Under the pieces are notes generated by a model. It ran no database searches. It saw only the letters and a list, made by a program, of their open reading frames with translations, and was not told the DNA's origin. A stretch of 64,000 nt of DNA, taken from assembly GCA_964544155.1 (NCBI GenBank), contig CAZJAH010000002.1:124001-188000 (forward strand), in the 5' to 3' direction. Origin of the DNA: CAZJAH01 sp964544155 (GTDB taxonomy: Bacteria > Bacteroidota > Ignavibacteria > Kapaibacteriales > UBA2268). Made by a program: the position numbers and the translations under genes. Position 1 is the stretch's first letter. Each line of letters begins with the position of its first letter. Positions 9,233 to 19,369 of the stretch are shown in pieces.

Positions 9233-11863
9233 TCATTTTCTTTCGTTATCCGATTTTTCTTCTAAAGCCTGCTTCAATGACGGCGAACCGTAGTTCTTTA
9301 TCTTTTTGTAAATATACTGTCTTTTGGTTTCATCCATTTTCATTAATTGCTCAATAAAGGTACCGATATCTGTATCTTCGGCTGAAATTTTTGCAAACAA
9401 AGGGGAAATAAGCTCTGTCTGCCTGCCCGGATTGAAATAAACAAGCAGGTCTAGTATGAGTGAGGCAGGAATATATTGTTTTTCCTGCAATCCTCTTATC
9501 ACTCTTTTTCTGACTATACTCTGATTATCCTGGAGCGCTATACGAAGCATTTCAGAGGATCCCCCGCCTGTAATCTTAGCAATTGAATATGCTGCTGCTG
9601 CCCTCACGTAAGGATGGCCGTCTTTCAGTATCTTCGCGAGGTCTGTTACGTAGTTCTCATCATCGTATCTGCCGAGCGCTTCCGCCGACTCCATTCTGTA
9701 TCGCCAGTCATCGGCTGATAAATATGAAGCTAAATCCTTCTTAGCATCTTCGATGCCTGCTTTTGAAAGAGCTCCGGCACTTATTTCAAAGGAATTATAA
9801 TTAAGTGATCTCAGGGAATCCTTAAGCAGGCTTTTAACTTTTGATCCATGCCTGCCTTTTAATAATTCGGCGAATAAATTCTCAAGAGCAAGGTTATATT
9901 TCATTTCCCGGCCTGACATATAAGCGGCCAAATGATCAATTTCTTCAACTTCCTTATTTTCAAAATAGCCGGCCGCGTTATCGCTCACTATAATATCAAT
10001 GATATCAGTTTTGCCTTTATTACCAGGCATTTTTGGAAATTCCCTGCTTTCATAACGGTTTTCATCAAAGAAATATAGCGATTTTAATTTCCTTACAGAA
10101 TTATTTTTAAATTCATTTATTGAATAACTGTCATTTCCTCCTCCATCAGCTAATATATATACTTTAAATTCCGAATCGCCCTGCAATAAATTGATTTTAT
10201 AATCATCATTTCCGCTGATATCGCAAAAAAATGAAACAGCTGATTTTTCTGAATAACCGGCTGCATCTCCTTCCGCCGAATAATTATCATCGCCGTTATC
10301 ATCACAGAAAATACCTGATGAAAATACCGCAGCCTCAGCCGGCCTGACTTTATTACTATAGTTATCATTACCGTATTCATCCTTGAAAATCGCGTGTGAG
10401 TTCATGGCAGCTCCGCCCTGCGAAAATATTCCGCCGCTATAAATATCATCGCCTTCCATATCATACAGGCCGCCGTAAGCATACCAGTGCGAGCCTCCCT
10501 GAGCGAATGATTCTGCCATATATATGTCGTTCCCGGCCATATCGACGGATATTCCGAATCCGCCCCCAATAATTCCTTCTATGCCAAATCCCGCTCCCTG
10601 GCTGAAAGATCTGTACTCTCTTTTTTTACGGCTAAAATCTATCCCTGAAGAAAAATAGCGGTCATTGCCTACCCTGTCATTGATAATGCCTGCACCACGT
10701 GTATAACCACAACCCTGGGCCATACCCGATGATGAATAACAGTCATCGCCCAGAGCGTCTATTAGGAGCCCGATACCGTAAGCTCCGAAACCTTCAGTCA
10801 TTCTGCCGCCCGAATAGCGGTCGTTGCCGGATCCGTCATATAGGATACCGCAGCCGAAGAATCCAGCGCCGAGTGAAATGTCTCCCCCTGTATAGACATC
10901 ATCTCCGGATTCGTCTATTATGATATTTATTCCCAAAATGCCGCCGCCTATCGAGTTATCCGGCGAAGAATAAGTATCGTTGCCGCCCAGATCAATTAAG
11001 CATCTTAATTTTGAATACAGGAATACTTTGTTGGTATCTATAAGGCTGTAGGTGTCATTGCCTCCTACATCCAAAATAAAGGTATAATCCCCCGAATAAT
11101 GGTCGTCGCCCGGGCCTCCGAGAGCTATCCTACCGTAATTTGTTTCTAATTCAACGGTTTTAATATTGCGGATAATTTCGATATTCTCAAAATTTTTCCT
11201 GTTCTCCTCTCTGAGAGCAAGAAATAATGAAATCCCCAGGCGAAAAATATCACTTTGGCGCATTTTATCTGTCTGGGCAAGAATTATTTTTGCTTCATCG
11301 GGATTGTTTCCAATAAATTCCGGGAATAGTTTCTCATAGTTTTTGGTTATCAGATTTTGTACTTCACCTTTAGCAATAAGCGGATCTTTTTTTAGCACTG
11401 AAAACGCCTGAAGAATTAACGAGATATAGCGCCTGAAAACGGCTGCTCCAACAAAATCTGTTTTTGAATCAATATTGGCTGCCAATTCTCTTTTAATCTC
11501 TTCAGCAGGAAAACTTTTATCAAAATATATAGCGTCTGTGTTGTTGAATTCGATCAATTTGCCTAAAAAACGGATGAAATCCGTTGCGTTATTATAATCC
11601 AGGCTGTTGATACCCTTAACTGCGTCCTGAAGTATAATACCACTATAAAATGGATCGTGAAAAATCTTTTCCAGTTCGGCAGGCCGGTGCGTTTCAGACG
11701 AAAAGTCCGCCGGCAGCCATAGATCGCCCCTGTTCATATTCATCTTCGAAAGCGCTGAATCGATGAGAGCGGACTGCTTTTCACTAATGCCGGGACCGGC
11801 TGTTAACTTCACTGCGCCAAATAATATTAAAGCGGCCGTGAATAATAATAATAATTTGTTCAT
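9233..11863 (-). CDS. Secreted protein with 13 (N/D)DxY repeats and HEAT repeats
   Basis: 876-residue protein, function not recognised. Residues 1-22 look like a signal peptide. A helical region (about 25-235) is followed by 13 copies of D-x-x-G-(N/D)-D-x-Y-(S/T) between residues 249 and 582, for example DVGGNDTYS, DESGDDVYT, DGSGNDRYS and DMEGDDIYS. Most are separated by Gly-rich spacers of the type QGxGxxGxGI, which suggests a beta-solenoid, possibly Ca-binding like RTX nonapeptides although the motif differs. Residues about 640-800 form several HEAT-type helical pairs (AAAAYSIAKITG, RVIRGLQ). Its start overlaps the stop of the upstream phosphodiesterase by 4 bases, so the two are coupled and both enter the periplasm or cell surface. 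No T9SS sorting domain is visible. Confidence 0.75.
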   Translation of the reverse strand: MNKLLLLFTAALILFGAVKLTAGPGISEKQSALIDSALSKMNMNRGDLWLPADFSSETHRPAELEKIFHDPFYSGIILQDAVKGINSLDYNNATDFIRFLGKLIEFNNTDAIYFDKSFPAEEIKRELAANIDSKTDFVGAAVFRRYISLILQAFSVLKKDPLIAKGEVQNLITKNYEKLFPEFIGNNPDEAKIILAQTDKMRQSDIFRLGISLFLALREENRKNFENIEIIRNIKTVELETNYGRIALGGPGDDHYSGDYTFILDVGGNDTYSLIDTNKVFLYSKLRCLIDLGGNDTYSSPDNSIGGGILGINIIIDESGDDVYTGGDISLGAGFFGCGILYDGSGNDRYSGGRMTEGFGAYGIGLLIDALGDDCYSSSGMAQGCGYTRGAGIINDRVGNDRYFSSGIDFSRKKREYRSFSQGAGFGIEGIIGGGFGISVDMAGNDIYMAESFAQGGSHWYAYGGLYDMEGDDIYSGGIFSQGGAAMNSHAIFKDEYGNDNYSNKVRPAEAAVFSSGIFCDDNGDDNYSAEGDAAGYSEKSAVSFFCDISGNDDYKINLLQGDSEFKVYILADGGGNDSYSINEFKNNSVRKLKSLYFFDENRYESREFPKMPGNKGKTDIIDIIVSDNAAGYFENKEVEEIDHLAAYMSGREMKYNLALENLFAELLKGRHGSKVKSLLKDSLRSLNYNSFEISAGALSKAGIEDAKKDLASYLSADDWRYRMESAEALGRYDDENYVTDLAKILKDGHPYVRAAAAYSIAKITGGGSSEMLRIALQDNQSIVRKRVIRGLQEKQYIPASLILDLLVYFNPGRQTELISPLFAKISAEDTDIGTFIEQLMKMDETKRQYIYKKIKNYGSPSLKQALEEKSDNERK

Positions 11864-13062
11864 TTTCTTTTTATAATTTTATTGATTATTTCAAAATTGA
11901 AGTTGCTTTCAGCCGGCGGCTCAAGGCTGAAAAGCTCACAGAGCAGGCCGTAAACATCTTTAATGCTCATTGTACCTATATTATACCCGCTTTTGAAGTC
12001 AGGCCCCGCAGCTATAAATATCCCATGCATATCCATATCGGCATTATCATAGCCATGCGCCCCTGCAATAGGCTTTCTTTCTAGTGAGTCGGTTTTAAAA
12101 AGCAAACCGTTTGCGGCTATCATTATGTTTTCAAAAATAAGTGGCCCATGACTGAAATTCAGCCTTTCGGGCATGTCATTTTTACGGTAGATCCTATATC
12201 CTTTCTCATTTTCCTTCAATTCATTGTAAAGGGAGCTGTCACCATAAATGTTAGTAAACATAAGCAGAGGCCCCCAATTCCTGAACTGTAAATTGTCATC
12301 AATAAAATAAGCGGAAAGGTTGATATAGCCTTTATCTACTTCGGCCATACCATGATCTGACATGACAATCAAATTCAGGCTGTCACTAAGCGCGGAACTT
12401 TCAACCCTTTCGATAAGGTAGCCCATAATGCTGTCCAGCAGGGCAACTGCCTTAAAAAGCTCCCCGCTAATCGGCCCGTATGCATGGCCGGCGCCGTCAA
12501 CGGCGTCAAAGTACAGTGTGATGAATTTTGGCCTTATTTCATGCGGCAGTGAAAGCCAGCCCATAACGCTGTCCACCCGTTTACGATAATCGAAGCTTTT
12601 ATCATATTTCATTGAATATCGCGGCCTTCGGGTGCTGTCATTCATTTCCGAACCGGGCCAAAAAAAAGCGGCGCTTAATATTCCCTGCTTTTTCGCTGTT
12701 TCCCAGAAAAATTCCCCGTGATACCACTCCGGTTCCTTTATGGAATGGCTGTTTCTGTAAGAGTATTCATCACCTGTAAGCGGATTAAAAAAGTGATTGG
12801 CTATAATACCGTGATCCTGAGGGGCCATACCGGTCAAAGCTGACACGTGATTGGGAAAAGTGAAAGTTGGAAATTCAGGCCTGAGTGAACGCGCTTTTAC
12901 GCCTCGTGATATGATCTTATCTAAATTTGGTGTTTTGTATATTTCCGTGTAATCCCATCTGAAACCGTCCAATGATACAACTAATGTATAATTAGCGGCA
13001 TTCACGCTAAAAATCAGAGTGAAGAATAAAATTATGTGAATAAGTGCTTTTTGCTTAATCAT
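11860..13062 (-). CDS. Ectonucleotide pyrophosphatase/phosphodiesterase-like enzyme
   Basis: 400-residue secreted member of the alkaline-phosphatase superfamily, type I phosphodiesterase/nucleotide pyrophosphatase (NPP) branch. Residues 1-22 form a signal peptide. D32 in VVSLDGFRWD and T68 in PTFTFPNH fit the metal-binding Asp and catalytic Thr nucleophile. Further metal ligands fit FDAVDGAGHAYGP and MSDHGM, and a late GAHGYDN supplies the last His. Members cleave phosphodiester or pyrophosphate bonds in nucleotides or lipids; the substrate here is unknown. It overlaps the following repeat protein by 4 bases. A TAnnTTTG-type -7 element lies 30 bases upstream of the ATG. Confidence 0.88.
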   Translation of the reverse strand: MIKQKALIHIILFFTLIFSVNAANYTLVVSLDGFRWDYTEIYKTPNLDKIISRGVKARSLRPEFPTFTFPNHVSALTGMAPQDHGIIANHFFNPLTGDEYSYRNSHSIKEPEWYHGEFFWETAKKQGILSAAFFWPGSEMNDSTRRPRYSMKYDKSFDYRKRVDSVMGWLSLPHEIRPKFITLYFDAVDGAGHAYGPISGELFKAVALLDSIMGYLIERVESSALSDSLNLIVMSDHGMAEVDKGYINLSAYFIDDNLQFRNWGPLLMFTNIYGDSSLYNELKENEKGYRIYRKNDMPERLNFSHGPLIFENIMIAANGLLFKTDSLERKPIAGAHGYDNADMDMHGIFIAAGPDFKSGYNIGTMSIKDVYGLLCELFSLEPPAESNFNFEIINKIIKRK

Positions 13063-13091
13063 CTTTTTTATTTAAACCTTATGCTATTTAT

Positions 13092-13099
13092 CAAATTTA
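13092..13099 (-). promoter_or_regulatory. Candidate Bacteroidota -7 promoter element
   Basis: On the minus strand the sequence reads TAAATTTG, matching TAnnTTTG, 30 bases before the start of the NPP-like gene. No clear TTTG lies at the expected -33 spacing and the region is AT-rich, so a chance match is possible. Confidence 0.3.
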
Positions 13100-13270
13100 A
13101 TAAAATGCGGGCAGATTACGCAGGAAATACTTATATGATTTTATACCCTTATAAATACAAACACAATTATTAATATATTTTCATTAATTCTTGTAAAACA
13201 TAAAGATTTTTATTAACTTATTCCCGCACAGCAATACATTTTACCCCGGTCAGAATAAAAGGAGGAGGAT

Positions 13271-13527
13271 ATGTTCCTCAAAGCTATATCCGCGCTTGCC
13301 GAACTGATAGTGCTGCCTAACGGTGATGACAGCAAATGGTACGGAGTGGGCTTTTTAACCGGCTTATGTCTGATGACCCCGGCGTGCCCGATTACCGTAC
13401 CGGAACGCTTCACTTGGGGTATATGCTCAGGCGCAACTTAAGGCTGACCGGCGAATGGACTTATGATTTTTCCATTAACGGAAATGAATACAGCCGATTT
13501 GCCTTAGGATTTGTCTCAGCTTTTTAG
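13271..13527 (+). pseudogene. Frameshifted remnant of an outer-membrane beta-barrel protein
   Basis: An ATG at 13271 follows a strong ribosome-binding sequence (AGGAGGAGGAT). The first frame reads through DDSKWYGVGFLTGL; from about 13363 the next frame continues the same kind of sequence (MSDDPGVPDYRTGTL, LTGEWTYDFSINGNEY) and ends in ALGFVSAF, alternating and aromatic like the last strands of an outer-membrane barrel. Restoring one base near 13363 would join GFLTG to LMSDDPG. The first frame alone stops at 13441. A good terminator follows directly. It may be a genuine decayed gene, the C-terminal end of a larger barrel, or a one-base assembly error. Family not recognised. Confidence 0.6.
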
Positions 13528-13547
13528 GAATTTTGAATATAAGAATG

Positions 13548-13587
13548 AGCCTTCCGGATAATTTCATAAGTTCGGAGGGCTTTTTTT
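13548..13587 (+). terminator. Rho-independent terminator
   Basis: AGCCTTCCG pairs with CGGAGGGCT (one G-T wobble) around a 16-base loop, followed by a run of seven T. It ends the frameshifted barrel remnant and separates it from the TauE/SafE gene. Confidence 0.8.
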
Positions 13588-13606
13588 AATATTATAAGGA
13601 ATTAAG

Positions 13607-14515
13607 ATGTATTTTCCCGAAGCCGGCATATATGTAGACTGGTGGCTGCCCCCTCTGGCGGCATTCCTGATATCATCGCTGACATCAGCGGGCGGGGTTT
13701 CAGGGGCATTTCTTCTGCTGCCTTACCAGGTCAGCTTTCTGGGATATACTGCTCCCTCGGTAAGCGCGACCAATCAGCTCTATAATGTAATCGCAATCCC
13801 GGGAGGAGTTATCCGCTATATTCGCGAAGGGCGGATGGTGTGGCCCCTTGCCGGAATAATCGCCGCTGGCTCGGTGCCGGGTGTACTCGCGGGAGCTTTG
13901 ATCCGCATAAACTGGCTGGACGACCCTTCGGATTTTAAAAAATTTGCTGCCCTCGTACTCCTTTATATTGCCTTCAGGCTTGTTAGGGATATTTTTAAAA
14001 AGGATACTGCCGAGAAAGAACAGGATTTAATATTCAGGCAGAAAATGAAAGACCGATCTGTAAGAAGCCTGAAAACAGAGTCATTTTCTAAAACAGATCT
14101 GGAATTTTCTTTTTACGGGGAGCCTTACAGGATGAATGTTCCGGCTGTATTCCTGATTAGCTTTGTGGTAGGCATAGCCGGCGGTGCTTACGGCATAGGC
14201 GGCGGCGCGATAATCGCGCCTCTGCTGATCGTGCTCTACAGGCTGCCTGTGTACATAATAGCGGGCGCGGCCCTTATCAGCACTATGGCGACCTCATTCA
14301 CGGCGGTAGCATTTTTTCAATTATTAGCGGCTTTTTATCCGGAAAAAAGCGTATCCCCCGATTGGCTGCTGGGCTTATTGTTCGGTTTAGGCGGACTGGC
14401 GGGCGTTTACTTCGGAGCGGTAGTACAAAAGTACCTGCCTTCCCTTATTATTAAGATCATTATCGCTATCAGCATGATTCTGCTCGCTGCCAGGTATATA
14501 TTTATGAATGATTAA
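13607..14515 (+). CDS. TauE/SafE-family membrane exporter
   Basis: 302-residue polytopic membrane protein of the TauE/SafE (DUF81) family, predicted exporters of sulfite or organosulfonates. The two internal repeats typical of the family are visible: SAGGVSGAFLLLPYQVS with SATNQLYNVIAIPGG in the first half, and GGAYGIGGGAIIAPLL with STMATSFTA in the second. The halves are linked by a charged cytoplasmic loop (about residues 128-175). An AAGGA sequence precedes the ATG. It stands alone after a terminator, with no sulfur-metabolism gene nearby, so the substrate cannot be assigned. Confidence 0.9.
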   Translation: MYFPEAGIYVDWWLPPLAAFLISSLTSAGGVSGAFLLLPYQVSFLGYTAPSVSATNQLYNVIAIPGGVIRYIREGRMVWPLAGIIAAGSVPGVLAGALIRINWLDDPSDFKKFAALVLLYIAFRLVRDIFKKDTAEKEQDLIFRQKMKDRSVRSLKTESFSKTDLEFSFYGEPYRMNVPAVFLISFVVGIAGGAYGIGGGAIIAPLLIVLYRLPVYIIAGAALISTMATSFTAVAFFQLLAAFYPEKSVSPDWLLGLLFGLGGLAGVYFGAVVQKYLPSLIIKIIIAISMILLAARYIFMND

Positions 14516-14741
14516 TGATAATATTAAAACGCATGCGGATGAACATAATAAGTATTTAGAAGAATTAGGATTGCCACCGATTTAAAACTTGAAAAAGTTT
14601 CAACTGTCGCAAATTTTGCAACTGTTCAAAACGAAAAAATGGTTTGCCTTTTCGAAGCTGGATAAAGAATCGGCAGAAAGCATTTTAAATTCAATAGATA
14701 CTTCTTCAGTTATTATGAAATTTCATTTTTATACACAATAA
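14508..14741 (+). pseudogene. Possible decayed small gene after the TauE/SafE exporter
   Basis: The 368 bases between the exporter and the large surface protein hold protein-like reading in three successive frames. One begins at ATG 14508 and ends HNKYLEELGLPPI at 14585, a second reads LEKVSTVANFATVQNEKM and on to CLFEAG, and a third reads DKESAESILNSID and ends at 14741. Joined, they would give about 75 residues that look like one small alpha/beta protein broken by a stop and shifts. No family is assigned, and chance reading cannot be excluded. The rest of the gap (14742-14883) is AT-rich without visible features. Confidence 0.33.
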
Positions 14742-14883
14742 TTTTCTATTGTTTTATTTGAATTATTTTTACAATTTACTTCCTGATAATTCTAAACATA
14801 TTGCTTTAAGTTTAGGTATAGCATTAATTTAATTAAGAAAAAGAGAAAATATATATTTACAATAGATTGTTACATTTAAAAGG

Positions 14884-17800
14884 ATGAGGAAAATGAAAAC
14901 CTCTAAGTTTTTTACAGCAATTTTATTTGTTTTCTCTTTTTTTGCTTTGAATTTACATTCCGATCCCGGTGGTATGTTCAAACAGATCGACACAGAGCCA
15001 GGTTCAGTTGGAAGCTATGAAATGGCAAGAATGGAATTGGAAGAAGGTATCATTCATACTGCCTGGATGTCAAAAGCCGGTGATAGTTCACCTGAAAAAG
15101 TTACTTACAGAAGATCGACAGACAATGGTAAAACATTTGAAACACCGATCGACGCTATTATTCCCGACGAAGAGTTAACAGGTTTAAAACAAGGTACTTT
15201 GAAATTGGAAGTAAATGGTGATAATGTTTACATTTCAGTATTGGGTGGAACTACTGCAAATGGCGGTTGGTCTGAAGGTTTATTCTTTGCTAAGTCCAAT
15301 GACGGCGGCAAAACTTTCACAAAACCGAAGATGCTTACAGAAGCAAAGCAATATTACAAGATCGATATGGTTGATATGAGAATTGATGGCTCAGCTATTT
15401 ATATTCTTACAGAAGAGCGATTTAATCCGGATAGTTACGGAAAGATATTAATTTTTAAATCAACTGATAATGGTGATTCTTTCGAGCAGATTATTGTGGA
15501 AGAAGCTGTTGATATTCACTCCAAAGAGCTGTTGGTTCAAAATGGTGAAATTCATATTTTGCTTTATAAATCTCATTATTATTATGGATTTCGTTGGGGT
15601 ATTCTTTCAATGGCAACTTCTATGGATGGGGGAAATATATTCAATATTACTGAAATATCTGAAGTTGTTCCCGATGATGAAAATCATCGTGCTATGCTTG
15701 ATTATGATGAATGTACCGAAAATCGCTTGATGGCAAAAGAAAATGATGTCCTGTATGTTTTGTGGCACGAAATACCTGTTAAAGATGGCGAAAGATGTAT
15801 GATGCTATCAAAATCATCAGATAACGGTTCATCATTTACAAATAAAAAAGTGACCGGTTATGGCGTTGATGATGTGACAGGATTAGGATCGATCTTTGAT
15901 TTAAAAGTAAAAGAAAACAATGTCAATATCCTTCAAAGACGAGGTGGCAGCGGTTCCATGTCTCATTGGCTTGTTCATTCCTCTGACGGTGGAAATAATT
16001 TTGATGCTATTAAACAGATAGATGTTGGCTGGAGTTTCAGCAATAGAGGATATGGGGGTTTTCATTCGGATTTTGCTGAAATAATTTCAGATAATAATGA
16101 CATGCTTGCCATCGGACTTTCCCCGGGAAGGATTCGAATTTCATATGATGGCGGCAAAACATTCGATAAAGGATTTATGCTGACGGAACATTACCACGCA
16201 TTGATGAATTATAACACTTCAAAATTTATTTATACTGATGATGCCATTTATATAATTGGCTATGATAGAGGAAGTGAAAAAGGAATTCGTTTTGGCAAGA
16301 TCGAGCTAGAAGAGATCTCTGAAAATCCTGATGTAAATAAGTCAGTTAAAATTGCCAACGATGCAAAATTCGTTCATGCAAATATTTGTGAATCCCCTGG
16401 TTTATTAGATAATTCACCTTCTCAATTTTCAATTAGCTTTTGGTTTAAATATGAATGTGCGGAAGGAGAGGAAGGCAATACCCGTGAAATTATCAGAAAA
16501 CACAGTGAATATCAACCAGTATTCAACTTGCAGATGATTAAAGGTGGTCTTAGAGGATCTATTAAAACTGATAAAGAATTTCTTCATACTGAAAAAGGAG
16601 GTACTGTTGTTGCAAACAAATGGCAACATTACGCATTAACTTATAATGCCGACGGAATAGATCCTAATTTGATAGTTTACCTGGATGGCATTCCTGTTGC
16701 TGAGGCATTTACAACAGGAAATCTTTTAAATGAAGCGGGAACAATTCTTTTCGGAACAACAAAAAACAACGACGAAGATATATATTATTATGATGACTTG
16801 AACATTTGGGATCGTGCTTTATCACCAAAAGAGATCAAAGATGTGGCATTGAACAGTATCCAAAATGTTGATAAAACCTCTCTTCTGTATTATTCTGATT
16901 TTAACGGCTCAATGTATGATGCCGAGCATGATATTCAGGCAATAGCATTAAGTGCTGAATATTCTGATGACGTTGCTAATCCTCCAAATGTTGATTTCAG
17001 TGCTGTTTTAAATGGATTTGAGCTGTTATGTATCAATAAAACACAAAACGCGGAAAATTCTCACTGGGATTTTGATGATGGAAATACAAGTGATCTTGCA
17101 AATCCAACTAATGTTTATAAAAAATACGGCGAATATAATGTTTCACTTACAACAGAAAATGAAACAACTGTTTTTTCGGCATATTTACCTACAACTGTGG
17201 AAGGGCTTGCAGAAATTGATAAAAAGAAAGGCACTAATAACGGTAGTATAACCATAAGGTTGTTTGGCGGCGGATTAGGAGAAAATGATGATTTCAGCCT
17301 GAGAACTAGTTCCGGTAAAATAATTGAACCGATAATGCATACGAACCCCGAAGCAGGAGTTGTTGAAGCAATTTTTGATCTTTCGGGTCAAGATCCTTCA
17401 ATTTGTGATGTTGTCGCGGAAGTTTCAGGAAAAGAGCAGGTTTTAGAAGATGCTTTCGAAATTATACAAGCAGATCCTGATTTTAAATATGAGCTTTGGA
17501 TTGAACTGCATGGAAGAGGAGCAGCAATTTTTAATTTATGGCAGACTTACACAATTGTTATGGGAAATAATTCGGATATTGATGCTTATGCTGTGCCATT
17601 TGGCCTTGCAATATCTGATTTTCCGGGAACTGAGGTTGAGTTCATGGATTTTGAGATTGAAACTCCCGAAAGAGCAGGATATGAATTTCCAACGGAGATC
17701 GCTGATCTTCCTTTATATGCTGTTCTGGATGAAGTAAACGGTGAGAAACTTAATGCACGGGTTTATCCTTTCATTATTCCTGTAATACCCGCGAATTCTA

Positions 17801-19229
17801 CCATAAGTATGAGAATTCGTGTTAAATCTCCTGAAGATCTAAGTATGCGGGGATGGTTAATGGAGCCTATAGTCGAGTACGTCGGCGAAGGTGGAATTAC
17901 CAAACAAAAAGATGATGAACTAACCAACCAGGCAAAAGCTGATCTTGCAAAGTGCCTGATAAAANNNNNNNNNNNNNNNNNNNNNNNNNNNNNNNNNNNN
18001 NNNNNNNNNNNNNNNNNNNNNNNNNNNNNNNNNNNNNNNNNNNNNNNNNNNNNNNNNNNNNNNNTATAGAGCAAGGTGTAAAAAGCGGAGCTATCAAAGA
18101 TGTCGGAATGATCTCATCATTTGATCCAAATGAAATTACAGGACCTTCAGGATTTGGTAATGAAGGCTTTATTCAGCCTCAGAAAAAATTACCATATACT
18201 ATTTACTTTGAAAACATAGCTGATGCAACTGCTCCTGCTCATATTGTTACGGTAATTGATACATTGAACGAAATGTATTCAAGAGATAATTTTACATTTG
18301 GAGCATTCGGATTTGGTGATAAAGTGTATTATCCATCCATGGAAAATCAATATTCATTCGCGCAGGATATTCAAATAGATGAACAATTATTGTTGAGAGT
18401 ATCAGGAGAGTATGATATTGAAACAGGAATAATCACATGGTTATTCCAATCGCTTGATCCCTTAACAATGGACATTCATGAAGATCCAATGACCGGCTTT
18501 TTGCCTCCAAACGTTAATTCACCTGAAGGAGAAGGTTTTGTTTCATATACAGCATATCCTTTAAGTACGCCTATTGATGGTGAAATATACACAAACCGTG
18601 CTGCCATTGTTTTTGATGCAAATGAACAAATAATTACGAACGCATGGATAAATACAATAGATGAAATTGAACCGGAGAGCCGGGTTTCAAACCTGGATAT
18701 TACTTCAAGTCAAAAATTTGTTGTTGACTGGTCGGGAAGTGATGCAGGGGCCGGAGTTTACTATTATGATGTTTATGTTAGCATTGATGACGGTGAATTC
18801 ATACCCTGGCTGCTTCAAACAAGGGATACTCAAGCTGAATTTAATGGCGAGAAATCTGTAAGATACTCGTATTATTCCATAGCTACCGATAAGGCCGGAA
18901 ATATAGAATATAACACAGGTATAGCGGATGCATCCACTACTATTACTTCTGTTTATAATGAAATGACAGATAAAATAGTAATTTATCCAAATCCGGCTGA
19001 TGAATTCTTAACAATTGATCTGGCCGGCCTGGAAGGAAATGATATTGTTATTGAAATTTTCAGTACAAGCGCTGGAAAAGTATTTGAAGATGAATATTTG
19101 ATCAGTGAAGGTAAAGCGATTTCAAAGATCAATACTTCAGGATTTAATTCAGGAGTCTATTTTGTTAAATTTACTCTGAAGGATGAAGTTTTCTATAAAA
19201 ACTTTGTAATTATCAGAGATTGCCGCTGA
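14884..19229 (+). CDS. Large T9SS cargo with Asp-box, LamG-like and PKD-like regions (gapped)
   Basis: One gene interrupted by 100 N at 17965-18064; the two sides are in different frames across the placeholder, so its size is wrong. Signal peptide at residues 1-26 (a second ATG at 14893 is also possible). Residues about 75-470 carry at least seven Asp-box motifs (STDNGKTF, SNDGGKTF, SSDNGSSF, SYDGGKTF), as in sialidase-type beta-propellers. A LamG-like lectin fold spans about 485-655, and a PKD-like domain (HWDFDDGNTSDLANPTNVY) lies near 690-730. After the gap comes a DPNEITGPSGFGNEGF domain common in T9SS cargo, then a C-terminal type A sorting domain (YPNPADEFLTIDL, ending GVYFVKF). It is probably secreted and surface-attached. 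Sialidase catalytic residues were not identified. Codons are visibly more AT-rich than in the flanking genes. Confidence 0.85.
17965..18064. other. Assembly gap (100 N) inside the large T9SS cargo gene
   Basis: Exactly 100 N, a scaffold placeholder. If the flanking gene is intact, the true gap length must leave remainder 2 when divided by 3, because the downstream frame is offset relative to the upstream frame. Confidence 0.98.
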
Positions 19230-19251
19230 TATTTAGTTTGCTTTAAAAAAT

Positions 19252-19284
19252 AAAGCCCTGCAATTATTTGCAGGGCTTTTTTTT
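19252..19284 (+). terminator. Rho-independent terminator after the large T9SS cargo gene
   Basis: A perfect 12-base stem AAAGCCCTGCAA / TTGCAGGGCTTT with a 4-base loop, followed by a run of T, 22 bases after the stop codon. Confidence 0.93.
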
Positions 19285-19369
19285 GTGATGTACAGAATAT
19301 TGTACATAAGGGATTGGGTATGGTTTGTGGCATTTCGAAGCACTTTCCTGTCCCCAGAAACCAAAGCAA

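Noticed and set aside
9233..11863. Canonical RTX toxin
   Set aside because: The repeat is D-x-x-G-(N/D)-D-x-Y, not the RTX nonapeptide, and no type I secretion genes or toxin domain are present.
14884..19229. Active sialidase
   Set aside because: Asp-boxes are present, but the arginine triad and catalytic Tyr/Glu were not identified; Asp-boxes also occur in non-enzymatic propellers.
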